Origin: Bacteroidota bacterium
GTDB taxonomy: Bacteria > Bacteroidota > Bacteroidia > Bacteroidales > JADFUO01
DNA length: 8,828 nucleotides
Reading direction: 5' to 3'
Assembly: GCA_015222115.1 (NCBI GenBank)
Contig: JADFUO010000084.1
Span: forward strand, 1-8,828
The notes under the pieces were generated by a model. The model did not search any database and had not been told where the DNA came from. It saw only the letters and a list, made by a program, of their open reading frames with translations. Positions within the stretch are counted from its first letter, which is position 1, and every line of letters begins with the position of its first letter. Of this stretch, positions 1 through 8,754 are shown one piece after another. A program made the position numbers and the translations under genes.

Positions 1-27
1 AGGATAAAGTGAGTGATTATGCTTGCA

Positions 28-38
28 TGCCGCAGGCA
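28..38. repeat. Small GC-rich inverted repeat at left edge
   Basis: TGCC-GCA-GGCA forms a 4-bp stem with a 3-nt loop inside a short GC-rich patch (about 21-40) that contrasts with the very AT-rich DNA around it. It directly precedes the heptad array. No gene is identified in 1-40. One reading frame entering from the left stops at 10-12 (TGA) after only Arg-Ile-Lys, and another stays open to a TAA at 93-95, but that second frame runs through the repeats and looks non-coding. The stem is too short, and lacks a T-run, for an intrinsic terminator. It may be part of a dispersed intergenic repeat, which is inference. Confidence 0.35.
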
Positions 39-40
39 GG

Positions 41-145
41 GATTACGAATTACGTATTACAGATTACGAATTACGGATTACGAATTAAAAATTAAAAATC
101 AATTAACAATAATCAATTAACAATAATCAATTAACAAAAATCAAT
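41..145. repeat. Array of 15 in-phase 7-bp units upstream of rpsM
   Basis: The tract reads as fifteen consecutive heptamers with no break in register. Units 1-6 (41-82) are variants of NATTACG (GATTACG, AATTACG, TATTACA). Units 7-8 (83-96) are AATTAAA. Units 9-15 (97-145) alternate AATCAAT with TAACAAT or TAACAAA, giving a higher-order 14-bp period with three nearly identical 14-mers at 97-110, 111-124 and 125-138. The array ends 5 bp before the rpsM ATG, so it forms the whole visible leader. Seven is not a multiple of three, so a coding role is unlikely. Short heptameric tandem repeats are known in intergenic DNA of other AT-rich bacterial groups, such as the cyanobacterial STRR elements; similarity to those is only in period. 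No TAnnTTTG promoter motif lies inside it. Confidence 0.9.
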
Positions 146-150
146 ATATT

Positions 151-531
151 ATGGCTCGTATAGCAGGTATAGATATACCAAAAAACAAAAGAGGTGAGAT
201 AGCATTAACATATATTTTTGGAATAGGCAGAAGTAATGCACAGAAAATCTTAACTAAAGCCGGAGTTGATTGGGATAAAAAAGTTCATGATTGGACTGAT
301 GATGAACAGAATAAAATCCGTTCAGTTATCAATGATGATTTTAAAGTTGAAGGAATGCTTCGTTCTGAAGTTCAGATGAACATAAAGCGGTTAATGGATA
401 TTGGTTCATATAGAGGGATACGTCATCGTATAGGATTGCCGCTTAGAGGACAAAACACAAAGAATAATGCAAGAACCCGTAAAGGCAGAAAAAAAACCGT
501 TTCTAATAAAAAGAAGGTACTGAAAGGCTAA
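151..531 (+). CDS. rpsM: 30S ribosomal protein S13 (uS13)
   Basis: This is the small-subunit head protein S13, which contacts 16S rRNA, the P-site tRNA and the intersubunit bridge to L5. At 126 residues it has the usual family length. The N-terminus [10 protein letters not shown] and the helix-two-turns-helix segment with [12 protein letters not shown] (residues 23-34) are typical. The C-terminal signature [17 protein letters not shown] (85-101) runs into [11 protein letters not shown] and a lysine-rich tail that reaches toward tRNA. The ATG is the first possible start and matches the family N-terminus exactly. Only A/T-rich sequence (AATCAATATATT) precedes it, with no Shine-Dalgarno, as is common in Bacteroidota. 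It is the first gene of the alpha operon. Confidence 0.99.
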   Translation: MARIAGIDIPKNKRGEIALTYIFGIGRSNAQKILTKAGVDWDKKVHDWTDDEQNKIRSVINDDFKVEGMLRSEVQMNIKRLMDIGSYRGIRHRIGLPLRGQNTKNNARTRKGRKKTVSNKKKVLKG

Positions 532-539
532 TGTTATAT

Positions 540-570
540 TCTGTTATCACCAAATTAATTAATAAATTTG
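540..570 (+). promoter_or_regulatory. Possible weak internal promoter before rpsK
   Basis: TAAATTTG at 563-570 fits the Bacteroidota -7 consensus TAnnTTTG, and TCTG at 540-543 lies exactly 19 nt upstream, where TTTG is expected. A transcript would start near 576, about 25 nt before the rpsK ATG. In DNA this AT-rich such a match can occur by chance, and an internal promoter is not required in this operon, so this is only a candidate. Confidence 0.25.
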
Positions 571-601
571 AAAAAACAGTAAGATAGAAATTATATAAAT
601 T

Positions 602-991
602 ATGGCAAAAACTGTAAGAAGTTCAAAAAAAAGAGTTGTTAAGATCGAGCCTATAGGAAAAGCATATATAAAGGCTTCCTTTAACAATATCATTATTACA
701 TTAACAAATAATGCAGGTCAGGTGATTTCATGGTCATCTTCGGGAAAAATGGGTTTTAGAGGATCAAAGAAAAATACTCCGTATGCTGCACAAATGGCAG
801 CAGGAGATTGTGCAAAAACTGCCTATGATTTAGGATTAAGAAAAGTAAGAGTTCTTGTTAAAGGACCGGGAGCAGGCAGAGAATCAGCAATCAGAACCAT
901 CCATTCTTCAGGAATTGAAGTAATGGAGATACAGGATGTGACACCTTTACCTCACAATGGTTGCAGACCGCCAAAAAGGAGAAGAGTGTAA
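602..991 (+). CDS. rpsK: 30S ribosomal protein S11 (uS11)
   Basis: S11 forms part of the 30S platform with S6, S18 and S21 near the 3' end of 16S rRNA and the E-site/mRNA exit. The protein has 129 residues, the normal length. A basic N-terminus (1-14) precedes the conserved core with [11 protein letters not shown] (26-36), [19 protein letters not shown] (46-64) and [15 protein letters not shown] (84-98). It ends with the hallmark [17 protein letters not shown] (113-129). The ATG follows ATATAAATT with no Shine-Dalgarno. It is the second gene of the alpha operon, 70 nt after rpsM. The S11/S21 platform shapes how mRNA leaders are recognised, and Bacteroidota are known to make little use of Shine-Dalgarno pairing, in keeping with all starts seen here. 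Confidence 0.99.
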   Translation: MAKTVRSSKKRVVKIEPIGKAYIKASFNNIIITLTNNAGQVISWSSSGKMGFRGSKKNTPYAAQMAAGDCAKTAYDLGLRKVRVLVKGPGAGRESAIRTIHSSGIEVMEIQDVTPLPHNGCRPPKRRRV

Positions 992-1071
992 AAATTCAAT
1001 TTCTGTTAAGTAAAAAATATAATTTGGAATTAATTATTTGTAAGTAAAATATATAAAATTCATAATATAAA

Positions 1072-1677
1072 ATGGCAAGATACATAGGTCCAAAAACAAA
1101 AATTGCAAGAAAATTCAAAGATCCGATTTTCGGACCGGATAAATCATTTGAAAGGAAAAATTATCCTCCGGGACAACACGGTAATTCAAAAAGAAGAAGA
1201 AAACAATCGGAATACGGTATCCAGCTTCAGGAAAAGCAAAAAGCTAAATATACTTATGGAATACTTGAAAGACAGTTCAGAAATACTTTTCATAAAGCTT
1301 CTAAGAAAAAAGGAATTACAGGTGAAATATTATTGCAGTTAATAGAAGCCCGTTTAGATAATGTTGTTTACAGATTGGGAATTGCACCTACAAGAAGTGG
1401 AGCAAGGCAATTAGTGTCGCACAGGCACATTACGGTTAACGGCAAAGTTGTAAATATTTCATCATATAGCCTTAAAGAAGGTGATATTATTGGTGTAAGA
1501 GAAAAATCTAAATCTTTAGAAACTATTGCAAATTCACTTGTTTCACGCTCCAATCAATATTCATGGCTTGAATGGGATAACGAAAAATTACTCGGAAAAT
1601 TTGTAAATTATCCTCAAAGAGAAGATATTCCCGAAAATATAAAAGAACAGCTTATTGTTGAGTTGTATTCTAAATAA
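1072..1677 (+). CDS. rpsD: 30S ribosomal protein S4 (uS4), zinc-free form
   Basis: S4 is a primary 16S rRNA binding protein that nucleates 30S body assembly and lines the mRNA entry channel. The protein has 201 residues. The N-terminal domain (about 1-90) includes NYPPGQHG (30-37) and a basic RRRK patch. The S4 RNA-binding domain (about 91-155) has [32 protein letters not shown] in two conserved blocks. There are no cysteines at all, so the N-terminal zinc site of the C+ form is absent and this is a C- type S4. In E. coli, S4 represses the alpha operon and takes part in rRNA antitermination; the same role here is inference. The ATG follows CATAATATAAA, 80 nt after rpsK. Confidence 0.99.
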   Translation: MARYIGPKTKIARKFKDPIFGPDKSFERKNYPPGQHGNSKRRRKQSEYGIQLQEKQKAKYTYGILERQFRNTFHKASKKKGITGEILLQLIEARLDNVVYRLGIAPTRSGARQLVSHRHITVNGKVVNISSYSLKEGDIIGVREKSKSLETIANSLVSRSNQYSWLEWDNEKLLGKFVNYPQREDIPENIKEQLIVELYSK

Positions 1678-1722
1678 TTCATTGTTTTTAATTTAATCAA
1701 TTTTTGATAAAAAAATTAATAT

Positions 1723-2715
1723 ATGGCAATATTAGCATTTCAAAAACCAGATAAAGTTATAATGATAGAGGCTGACGAATTCAAAGGAATATTTGAGTTT
1801 CGCCCTCTTGAACCCGGTTTTGGTATAACAATAGGTAATACATTTAGAAGAATTTTATTATCTTCTCTTGAAGGATATGCAATAACATCTATAAAAATTG
1901 ATGGTATTGTTCATGAATTTTCAACTATAAAAGGAATAGTTGAAGATGTTTCTGAAATTATCCTGAACTTAAAGAAAATAAGGTTTAAAAGACAAATTGA
2001 AGGTGAAAATACTGAAAAAGTAAATGTGGTGATTGGTGATCAGGAAGTTTTTAAAGCCGGTGATATCAATAAGTTTTTATCGGTTTTTCAGGTTCTGAAC
2101 CCTGATGTTGTAATTTGTAATTTGGAGCCAAATGTTAGGCTATTAATTGAACTTACGATAAATAAAGGCAGGGGGTATGTTCCGGCAGAAGAAAATAAAT
2201 CAATAGACACATCGATTGATACAATAGCTATTGATTCAATACATACTCCGATTAAAAATGTAAAATATTCTGTTGAAAATTACAGGGTAGAACAAAAAAC
2301 CGACTACGAAAAATTAATTTTTGAAATTGATACCGATGGTTCCATTCATCCTAAAGAAGCCCTTAAAGAAGCTGCAACAATATTGATACATCACTTTATG
2401 CTTTTCTCTGATGAAAAAATTACTTTAGATACAGAAGAAAAAACAGTAACCGAAGAGTTTGACGAAAGTTCATTACATATAAGGCAACTATTAAAAACAA
2501 AGCTCGTTGATCTGGATCTGTCGGTAAGGGCACTAAACTGCCTTAAAGCAGCCGATGTGGAAACTTTAGGTGATCTTGTGACTTTTAACAAGAATGATTT
2601 ATTAAAATTCAGGAATTTTGGTAAGAAATCATTAACAGAACTTGAAGAGTTGGTTAAGATGAAAAACCTTGAATTTGGCATGAATATTTCAAAATATAAA
2701 TTAGATAAGGAATAA
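1723..2715 (+). CDS. rpoA: DNA-directed RNA polymerase subunit alpha
   Basis: The alpha subunit dimerises to start assembly of RNA polymerase and contacts promoter DNA and regulators through its C-terminal domain. At 330 residues it has the usual length. The N-terminal dimerisation domain (about 10-235) carries [17 protein letters not shown] (38-54), where the RR pair matches the conserved assembly arginine region, and GRGYVPAE (149-156). A flexible acidic linker (about 236-252, [12 protein letters not shown]) leads to the C-terminal domain (about 255-320). There SVRALNCLK (267-275) and [11 protein letters not shown] (300-310) keep the UP-element contact residues equivalent to E. coli R265, N268, G296, K298 and S299 (here R269, N272, G300, K302, S303). 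Binding of AT-rich upstream DNA is therefore expected. The start follows a TTAATAT leader 45 nt after rpsD. Confidence 0.99.
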   Translation: MAILAFQKPDKVIMIEADEFKGIFEFRPLEPGFGITIGNTFRRILLSSLEGYAITSIKIDGIVHEFSTIKGIVEDVSEIILNLKKIRFKRQIEGENTEKVNVVIGDQEVFKAGDINKFLSVFQVLNPDVVICNLEPNVRLLIELTINKGRGYVPAEENKSIDTSIDTIAIDSIHTPIKNVKYSVENYRVEQKTDYEKLIFEIDTDGSIHPKEALKEAATILIHHFMLFSDEKITLDTEEKTVTEEFDESSLHIRQLLKTKLVDLDLSVRALNCLKAADVETLGDLVTFNKNDLLKFRNFGKKSLTELEELVKMKNLEFGMNISKYKLDKE

Positions 2716-2720
2716 TTGAA

Positions 2721-3476
2721 ATGAGACACGGAAAGAAATTTAATCATTTAAGCAGAACAAGTTCTCACAGGAAAGCAATGTTAGCCAATATGGCTTCTTC
2801 GCTTATTATTCATAAAAGAATTAAAACAACTCTTGCTAAAGCAAAAGCATTAAGAAGCTACATTGAACCATTGATTACAAAATCAAAGGTTGATTCTACA
2901 CATTCGAGAAGAACGGTCTTTAGCTATCTTCAAAACAAAGAAGCTGTAACTGAATTGTTCAGAGAGATTTCCCAAAAAATCGCCGAAAGACCAGGCGGAT
3001 ATACAAGAATTCTGAAAACAGGTACACGGCTCGGTGACAATGCTGAAATGTGCTTTATTGAACTTGTTGATTATAATGAAAACCTTTTGGCTGAAAAAGT
3101 TGAGAAAAAGGTTAAAACAACACGCCGAAGAAGAGGTAGTAAGAAAAAATCAGTTGAAGAACAAGTTGCCGATAAACCGGTTGAAACTACTGAAACTGAT
3201 GTAACTGCTGATGAAACCACGTCGGAAGAAATAAAATCGGAAGAATCTGAAGATGAGGCTAAGGCTAAGGCTGAGGTGAAAGAAGAAGTTGGCGATGAGG
3301 TTATGGTTGAGGAGAAAAAAGAAGAAATAGTTGATGAGGTTGAGTCTGAGGTTGAGGAGAAAAAAGAAGAAATAGTTGATAAGGCTAAGTCTAAGGCTGA
3401 GGAGAAAAAAGAAGAGCCGGCTGAAAAGAAAGATGAATCGCCAAAGACAGACAAAAGCAAAAAAACTAAAGAATAA
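2721..3476 (+). CDS. rplQ: 50S ribosomal protein L17 (bL17) with long charged C-terminal tail
   Basis: L17 is a large-subunit protein near the peptide exit tunnel rim. The core (1-118) is typical: [20 protein letters not shown], then [15 protein letters not shown] (31-45), then [22 protein letters not shown] (89-110, read in two blocks) and CFIELVDYN. The protein is 251 residues, about twice the E. coli length. The extra 130 or so residues form a low-complexity tail: a basic patch (129-144, with [12 protein letters not shown]), an acidic stretch (145-217), three 15-residue repeats (196-240) and a lysine-rich end. The tail is probably disordered or a single charged helix. Charged L17 extensions are known in Bacteroidota, but this one is large and repeat-built. 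The ATG lies 5 nt after the rpoA stop, suggesting translational coupling. Confidence 0.97.
   Translation: MRHGKKFNHLSRTSSHRKAMLANMASSLIIHKRIKTTLAKAKALRSYIEPLITKSKVDSTHSRRTVFSYLQNKEAVTELFREISQKIAERPGGYTRILKTGTRLGDNAEMCFIELVDYNENLLAEKVEKKVKTTRRRRGSKKKSVEEQVADKPVETTETDVTADETTSEEIKSEESEDEAKAKAEVKEEVGDEVMVEEKKEEIVDEVESEVEEKKEEIVDKAKSKAEEKKEEPAEKKDESPKTDKSKKTKE
3306..3440 (+). repeat. Three 45-bp tandem repeats encoding the L17 tail
   Basis: Copies lie at 3306-3350, 3351-3395 and 3396-3440 and encode [30 protein letters not shown] and [15 protein letters not shown]. The first 30 bp of copies 1 and 2 are identical. Their last 15 bp differ mainly by GAG-to-AAG and GTT-to-GCT changes, so three Glu become Lys. 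Copy 3 is more diverged. The repeat is in frame, so unit gain or loss keeps the frame. The GAG/AAG/GCT-rich codon pattern differs from the GAA/AAA preference in the L17 core and supports local expansion. A related stretch (about 3252-3281) carries a similar Lys-Ala alternation. Confidence 0.85.
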
Positions 3477-3499
3477 CAAACTGTTGATGGAAGAATTTT

Positions 3500-4862
<1,363 letters not shown>

Positions 4863-4920
4863 TTGTGCTGCCTGAAAAAGCATTATCTGTTTTTACAAAC
4901 TGAATAGTTACAAAAAAAAT

Positions 4921-7560
4921 TTATTGTATTATCTTTTTTGCCATTTCAAAGGCAGCCGGTATTCCCTGAGGGTTTTTACCGCCGGCAGTAGCAAAATGAG
5001 GTTGTCCGCCGCCACCTCCATTAATTTTTTTTGCTATTTCCTTAATTATTTTTCCTGCATGTAAACCATTATTTTTTACAAGATCATCAGAAATCATTAT
5101 AGTAAGATTTGCTTTTCCGTCTTTTTCCGAGCCAATAACAAGGAATAAATTGTCAACAATATTTTTTAAATTAAATGCGAGATTTTTAATTGCTCCTGCG
5201 TCAAGTGTGACTTTTTGAGCAATAAAATTTATATTGTTGATTTTTTCTATTTTGTTTTTAATATCTTTTTCAAGATTTTGAACTTTTTCTTTGTTTAATT
5301 CTGATAATTGTTTTTGAAGACTGTTGTTTTGTTCAATTAAATTTTTTACTCCTTTTATTATGTCTTTTGGGTTTTTGAGAATGTTTTTTAATTCATTTAT
5401 GATTGCATTTTGCGAATTATAATATTCTTCGGCTTTGTTTGAGGTAATTGCTTCTATTCTGCGGATTCCGGCAGCAATTGCACTTTCTGAAATAATTTTA
5501 AATGAACCGATTTGTCCGGTTGCAGGTACATGTGTTCCGCCGCAAAGTTCAATTGAGAAGTTTTTATCAAAAATTATAACTCTTACTTTCTCATCATATT
5601 TTTCTCCAAATAAAGCAACAGCGCCCATTTCCTGAGCTTCTTTCAGGGGAACATTATGTTTTTCAATTTGTGTAATATTTTCACGTATTTTATTATTGAC
5701 AATTTTTTCAATTTTCAGGATATCTTCATTACTTAGTTTAGCATAATGAGAAAAATCAAATCTGAGGTGATTGTTATCTGCTAATGAGCCTTTTTGTTCA
5801 ACATGATCTCCTAATACTTCTTTCAGTGCTGCATGCAAAAGGTGGGTTGCAGTGTGATTGTTAGATGTTGATAATCGTTTTTCAGCATCAACGATAGCTT
5901 TTAAAGGTTTTGATAAATCAGATGGTAATTTGTCTGATATGTGTAAAATTAGATTATTTTCTTTTTTTGTGTCGGAAATTATGATTTTTTCTTCTACTGA
6001 TTTTAAATAACCTGTATCACCAACCTGTCCTCCCGATTCAGCATAAAACGGAGTTTTATTTAATATCAACTCAAAATATTCCTTGTTTTTAGTTTTAACT
6101 TTTCTGTATTTAACGATTTCAACTTCGGATGTTAGATTATTGTAACCTACAAATTCGGTTTCGTTTGTATTATAGTTTAGAATTATCCAGTCCTGTGCAT
6201 TAATTTCTGCTGCTTTGCGCGAACGGTTTTTTTGTTCATTCAGCCCCTTATTAAATCCTTCCATATCAACCTTCCATCCTTTTTCTTTAGCCATCAGTTG
6301 AGTTAAATCAACAGGAAACCCATAAGTGTCAAATAGTTCAAATGCAAAATTTCCATCAATTATTTTATTATTTTCTTTTTTGGAAATATATTGTTCAAAC
6401 TTTTTAATACCGAGTGATAATGTTCTTAAAAAAGCAAGTTCTTCTTCAATAATAACTTTTATTATTAAATCCTGCTGCGATTTGATATCAGGAAAAACAT
6501 CTCCCATTTCATTAACAAGTAAAGGAACCAGTTCGTTGATAAAAGCTTCGTTTAATCCGAGGAAAGTAAACCCGTATCTTACGGCTCTTCGTAAAATCCT
6601 TCTGATAACATATCCGGCGCCTGTGTTTGATGGTAATTGTCCGTCGGCAATAGCAAAAGTTACGGCTCTTAGATGGTCGGCAATAACCCGCATGGCAATA
6701 TCAGATTGTTCATTTTTACCGTATTCTGTTCCTGATAATTTTGCAATTGCCTGAATGATCGGTTGGAAAATATCAGTATCATAATTTGATTTTACTCCCT
6801 GAATAACCATTGAAAGACGCTCAAATCCTAAACCTGTATCAACATGTTTTGCCGGTAATGGATTAAGTTTTCCGTTTAATGTCCTGTTAAATTCAATAAA
6901 TACCAGATTCCATATTTCAATTACATGGGGATGGTCTTTATTGATAAGTTGAGAGCCGCTGATTTGTTTTTTTTCAGAATCTATGCGAAGGTCAACATGA
7001 ATTTCGGAGCATGGCCCGCAAGGACCTGTTTCGCCCATTTCCCAAAAATTGTCTTTTTTTGACCCGAAAAATATTCTGTCTTCAGGTATTATTTTTTTCC
7101 AGATATTATATGATTCTTCATCCGGAGGTAATTTATCTGTTTCATCACCTTCAAAAACCGTAACATATAAGCTGTTTTTATCAATTTTATAAACTTTGGT
7201 TAGCAATTCCCAAGCCCATTCAATTGCTTCTTTTTTAAAATATCCGCCAGACTGATTAGCAGGATCACCAAACGACCAGTTGCCAAGCATTTCAAACATT
7301 GTGTGATGATATGTGTCGTGACCAACTTCTTCAAGGTCGTTATGTTTACCCGAAACACGCAGGCATTTTTGAGTGTTGGCAATACGCTGATATTTTATTT
7401 TCGAATTACCGAGAAACAAATCTTTAAACTGGTTCATTCCTGCATTTGTAAACATTAGTGTAGGATCGTTTTTTAAAACCATTGGAGCTGAAGGCACTAT
7501 CTGGTGTTGCTTTGATTTGAAAAAATTCAGGAATGTTTCCCTTACCTGAGCAGATTTCAT
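4921..7560 (-). CDS. alaS: Alanine--tRNA ligase
   Basis: This cytoplasmic class II synthetase attaches alanine to tRNA-Ala and hydrolyses mischarged Ser/Gly-tRNA. The protein has 879 residues, full length. The catalytic domain (about 1-250) shows TNAGMNQF (38-45), RIANTQKCLRVSGKHNDLE (59-77), FEMLGNWSFGD (89-99), ETGPCGPCSEIH (177-188) and VDTGLGFERL (240-249). The tRNA-recognition region follows (about 250-460). The editing domain carries the zinc/active-site pairs H569-TAT-H573 and C673-GGT-H677. A coiled-coil-like segment (about 715-775) precedes the C-Ala domain with the glycine-rich NGGGGGQPHFATAGGK (847-862). Seven extra residues (PANQSGG, 100-106) interrupt the usual FGD-YFKKEAI junction. 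It is convergent with eno (58-nt gap) and divergent from the M23 gene. No terminator is evident after the stop. Confidence 0.99.
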   Translation of the reverse strand: MKSAQVRETFLNFFKSKQHQIVPSAPMVLKNDPTLMFTNAGMNQFKDLFLGNSKIKYQRIANTQKCLRVSGKHNDLEEVGHDTYHHTMFEMLGNWSFGDPANQSGGYFKKEAIEWAWELLTKVYKIDKNSLYVTVFEGDETDKLPPDEESYNIWKKIIPEDRIFFGSKKDNFWEMGETGPCGPCSEIHVDLRIDSEKKQISGSQLINKDHPHVIEIWNLVFIEFNRTLNGKLNPLPAKHVDTGLGFERLSMVIQGVKSNYDTDIFQPIIQAIAKLSGTEYGKNEQSDIAMRVIADHLRAVTFAIADGQLPSNTGAGYVIRRILRRAVRYGFTFLGLNEAFINELVPLLVNEMGDVFPDIKSQQDLIIKVIIEEELAFLRTLSLGIKKFEQYISKKENNKIIDGNFAFELFDTYGFPVDLTQLMAKEKGWKVDMEGFNKGLNEQKNRSRKAAEINAQDWIILNYNTNETEFVGYNNLTSEVEIVKYRKVKTKNKEYFELILNKTPFYAESGGQVGDTGYLKSVEEKIIISDTKKENNLILHISDKLPSDLSKPLKAIVDAEKRLSTSNNHTATHLLHAALKEVLGDHVEQKGSLADNNHLRFDFSHYAKLSNEDILKIEKIVNNKIRENITQIEKHNVPLKEAQEMGAVALFGEKYDEKVRVIIFDKNFSIELCGGTHVPATGQIGSFKIISESAIAAGIRRIEAITSNKAEEYYNSQNAIINELKNILKNPKDIIKGVKNLIEQNNSLQKQLSELNKEKVQNLEKDIKNKIEKINNINFIAQKVTLDAGAIKNLAFNLKNIVDNLFLVIGSEKDGKANLTIMISDDLVKNNGLHAGKIIKEIAKKINGGGGGQPHFATAGGKNPQGIPAAFEMAKKIIQ

Positions 7561-7614
7561 ATAACATTAGGATTATATCAACAAAATATTGTTAATTTTT
7601 TAATAAGTTAGTAA

Positions 7615-7644
7615 TTGCAAATTTAGTTTATTTAATTAACTTTG
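7615..7644 (+). promoter_or_regulatory. Bacteroidota-type promoter for the M23 peptidase gene
   Basis: TTG at 7615-7617 and TAACTTTG at 7637-7644 are separated by exactly 19 nt, matching the known Bacteroidota vegetative promoter layout (TTTG or TTG at -33, TAnnTTTG at -7). Transcription would begin near 7650. That leaves roughly 27 nt of leader before the preferred ATG at 7677 but only about 6 nt before the ATG at 7656. This is one reason for choosing the later start. Confidence 0.65.
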
Positions 7645-7648
7645 CATT
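7618..7648 (-). promoter_or_regulatory. Candidate overlapping promoter for alaS
   Basis: Read on the minus strand, TAAATTTG (7625 down to 7618) is a perfect TAnnTTTG -7 element. AATG (7648-7645) sits 19 nt upstream, a partial match to TTTG. The start would lie near 7612, giving alaS a leader of about 50 nt. This candidate interlocks with the + strand promoter: each -7 element lies against the -33 element of the other. The weak -33 lowers confidence. Confidence 0.45.
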
Positions 7649-7676
7649 GAACTAAATGAATTTTATTAAAAATTAT

Positions 7677-8642
7677 ATGCCTAAAACCAAGTATATATAC
7701 AACCCGAGATTATTATCGTACGAAAAATTAACTGCTACAACAAAAACCAGGTTTTTAAAATTTCTGTCGTTTATGGCATCAGGGTTAGTTTTTGCTGCAA
7801 TAGTGATTTTTATTGCCTTTAGTTTTTTTGATTCACCTAAAGAAAGAATGCAGAAAAGAGAAAATGAGCAATACAAATTACAATTACAGATAATGAATGA
7901 CAGGCTTGACAATATATTAGTTCTGATTGATGACATGCAGGACAGGGATGACAATATTTACAGGGTTATTTTTGAAGCTGAGCCAATCCAAAGCTCTGTC
8001 AGGAAAGCAGGTTATGGCGGTATTGACAGGTATGCAAAATTAGATGGATATAAAAACTCGGAAATTATTATTGAAACTGCAAAAAAAATAGACAGGATTA
8101 CAAGCCAGTTGTATGTTCAGTCAAAATCGTTTGATGAAGTATTCGAACTGGCAAAAAATAAAGAAAAGATGATGGTTTGCATTCCGGCTATCCAACCTAT
8201 TGAAAAAGGAAAAGGAAGAATAGTTTCCGGTTTCGGAATGAGATTCCATCCGATTTTAAAATACAGGCGGATGCATACAGGAATTGATATATCAGCCCCA
8301 AGAGGCACACCCATCTATGCAACAGCTAACGGTGTTATTAAATCTGCCGGATGGAAGGGTACTTATGGAAAAGCCGTTGTTATTGACCATGGGTATGGTT
8401 ATCAAACACTTTACGGGCACATGAACGAAATAATTGTTAAAAGAAACAAAAAAGTAAAAAGGGGTGAAATAATCGGATATATTGGCTCATCGGGATTATC
8501 AAAAGCACCTCATATACATTATGAAGTAATTAAAAATAATAAAAAAATTAATCCTGTTAATTTCTTTTACAATGATTTTACCCCCGCAGAATTTGAAAAA
8601 GTTCTGGAATTAGCATCCCGTGACAATCAAGTGTTATCCTAA
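7677..8642 (+). CDS. Membrane-anchored M23 family peptidoglycan endopeptidase
   Basis: This is a zinc metallopeptidase of the LytM/lysostaphin fold, expected to cut peptide cross-bridges of peptidoglycan in the periplasm. From the ATG at 7677 it has 321 residues and starts MPKTKYIYNPRLLSYEKL, as relatives do. A start at 7656 would add MNFIKNY and is possible. One transmembrane segment (about 29-51, FLKFLSFMASGLVFAAIVIF) acts as an uncleaved anchor. A coiled-coil-like region (about 54-93) is followed by RDDNIYRVIFEAEPI (90-104), a signature of this Bacteroidota family. The M23 domain (about 182-296) has all catalytic residues: H200 and D204 in MHTGIDI, H248 in LYGHM, and H279/H281 in PHIHYE. 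It therefore looks active rather than a degenerate LytM activator. Substrate specificity cannot be read from sequence. Confidence 0.93.
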   Translation: MPKTKYIYNPRLLSYEKLTATTKTRFLKFLSFMASGLVFAAIVIFIAFSFFDSPKERMQKRENEQYKLQLQIMNDRLDNILVLIDDMQDRDDNIYRVIFEAEPIQSSVRKAGYGGIDRYAKLDGYKNSEIIIETAKKIDRITSQLYVQSKSFDEVFELAKNKEKMMVCIPAIQPIEKGKGRIVSGFGMRFHPILKYRRMHTGIDISAPRGTPIYATANGVIKSAGWKGTYGKAVVIDHGYGYQTLYGHMNEIIVKRNKKVKRGEIIGYIGSSGLSKAPHIHYEVIKNNKKINPVNFFYNDFTPAEFEKVLELASRDNQVLS

Positions 8643-8681
8643 CCCATGTAAATTGGAAGATAAAAAGACAAAAGTCTCACT

Positions 8682-8694
8682 TGTCCTGTGGACA
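8682..8694. other. Short hairpins after the M23 gene, not a convincing terminator
   Basis: TGTCC-TGT-GGACA forms a 5-bp stem with a 3-nt loop about 40 nt after the M23 stop. A neighbouring AGAC-AAAA-GTCT (8666-8677) forms a 4-bp stem. Neither is followed by a T-run, so intrinsic termination is doubtful. Nothing else explains 8643-8755, and no gene is seen there on either strand. Confidence 0.25.
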
Positions 8695-8754
8695 CACAAA
8701 GTAGAAATAACTATTTATTAGTAATCAATGTGAATCAAGGGTTGAAATTTTATT

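Noticed and set aside
3..95. Open frame entering from the left edge and ending at TAA 93-95, as a possible gene 3' end
   Set aside because: Most of it runs through the 7-bp repeat array, and the translation (with ITNY repeated) matches neither L36 nor IF-1, the expected upstream neighbours.
1007..1049. 9-bp direct repeat TAAGTAAAA (1007-1015 and 1041-1049) in the rpsK-rpsD gap
   Set aside because: Short and A/T-rich, within chance expectation for this composition, and with no associated promoter or structure.
2391..2747. Minus-strand open frame of 118 codons over the rpoA end and rplQ start
   Set aside because: It lies wholly opposite strongly conserved coding sequence, and its product is Ser/Phe/Asn-rich with no recognisable domain.
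3071..3460. Long minus-strand open frames (129 and 109 codons) opposite the rplQ tail, one Ser-rich, one Phe/Leu-rich
   Set aside because: They are the antisense readings of the GAA/GAG/AAA-rich L17 tail, which lacks stop codons on the other strand by composition. There is no start context, promoter or family resemblance.
4863..4920. Possible bidirectional terminator between the convergent eno and alaS genes
   Set aside because: Only AACT-GAAT-AGTT (4 bp) and an AT-only outer pairing with a 3-by-3 internal loop can be drawn. That is too weak to call.
6326..6754. Plus-strand open frame of 142 codons inside alaS
   Set aside because: It is a shadow of the alaS catalytic and tRNA-binding region, with no independent signals.
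7573..7578. TATAAT on the minus strand (E. coli-like -10) close upstream of alaS
   Set aside because: It has no paired -35 at a suitable distance, and Bacteroidota sigma factors prefer TAnnTTTG. The element at 7618-7625 is a better candidate.
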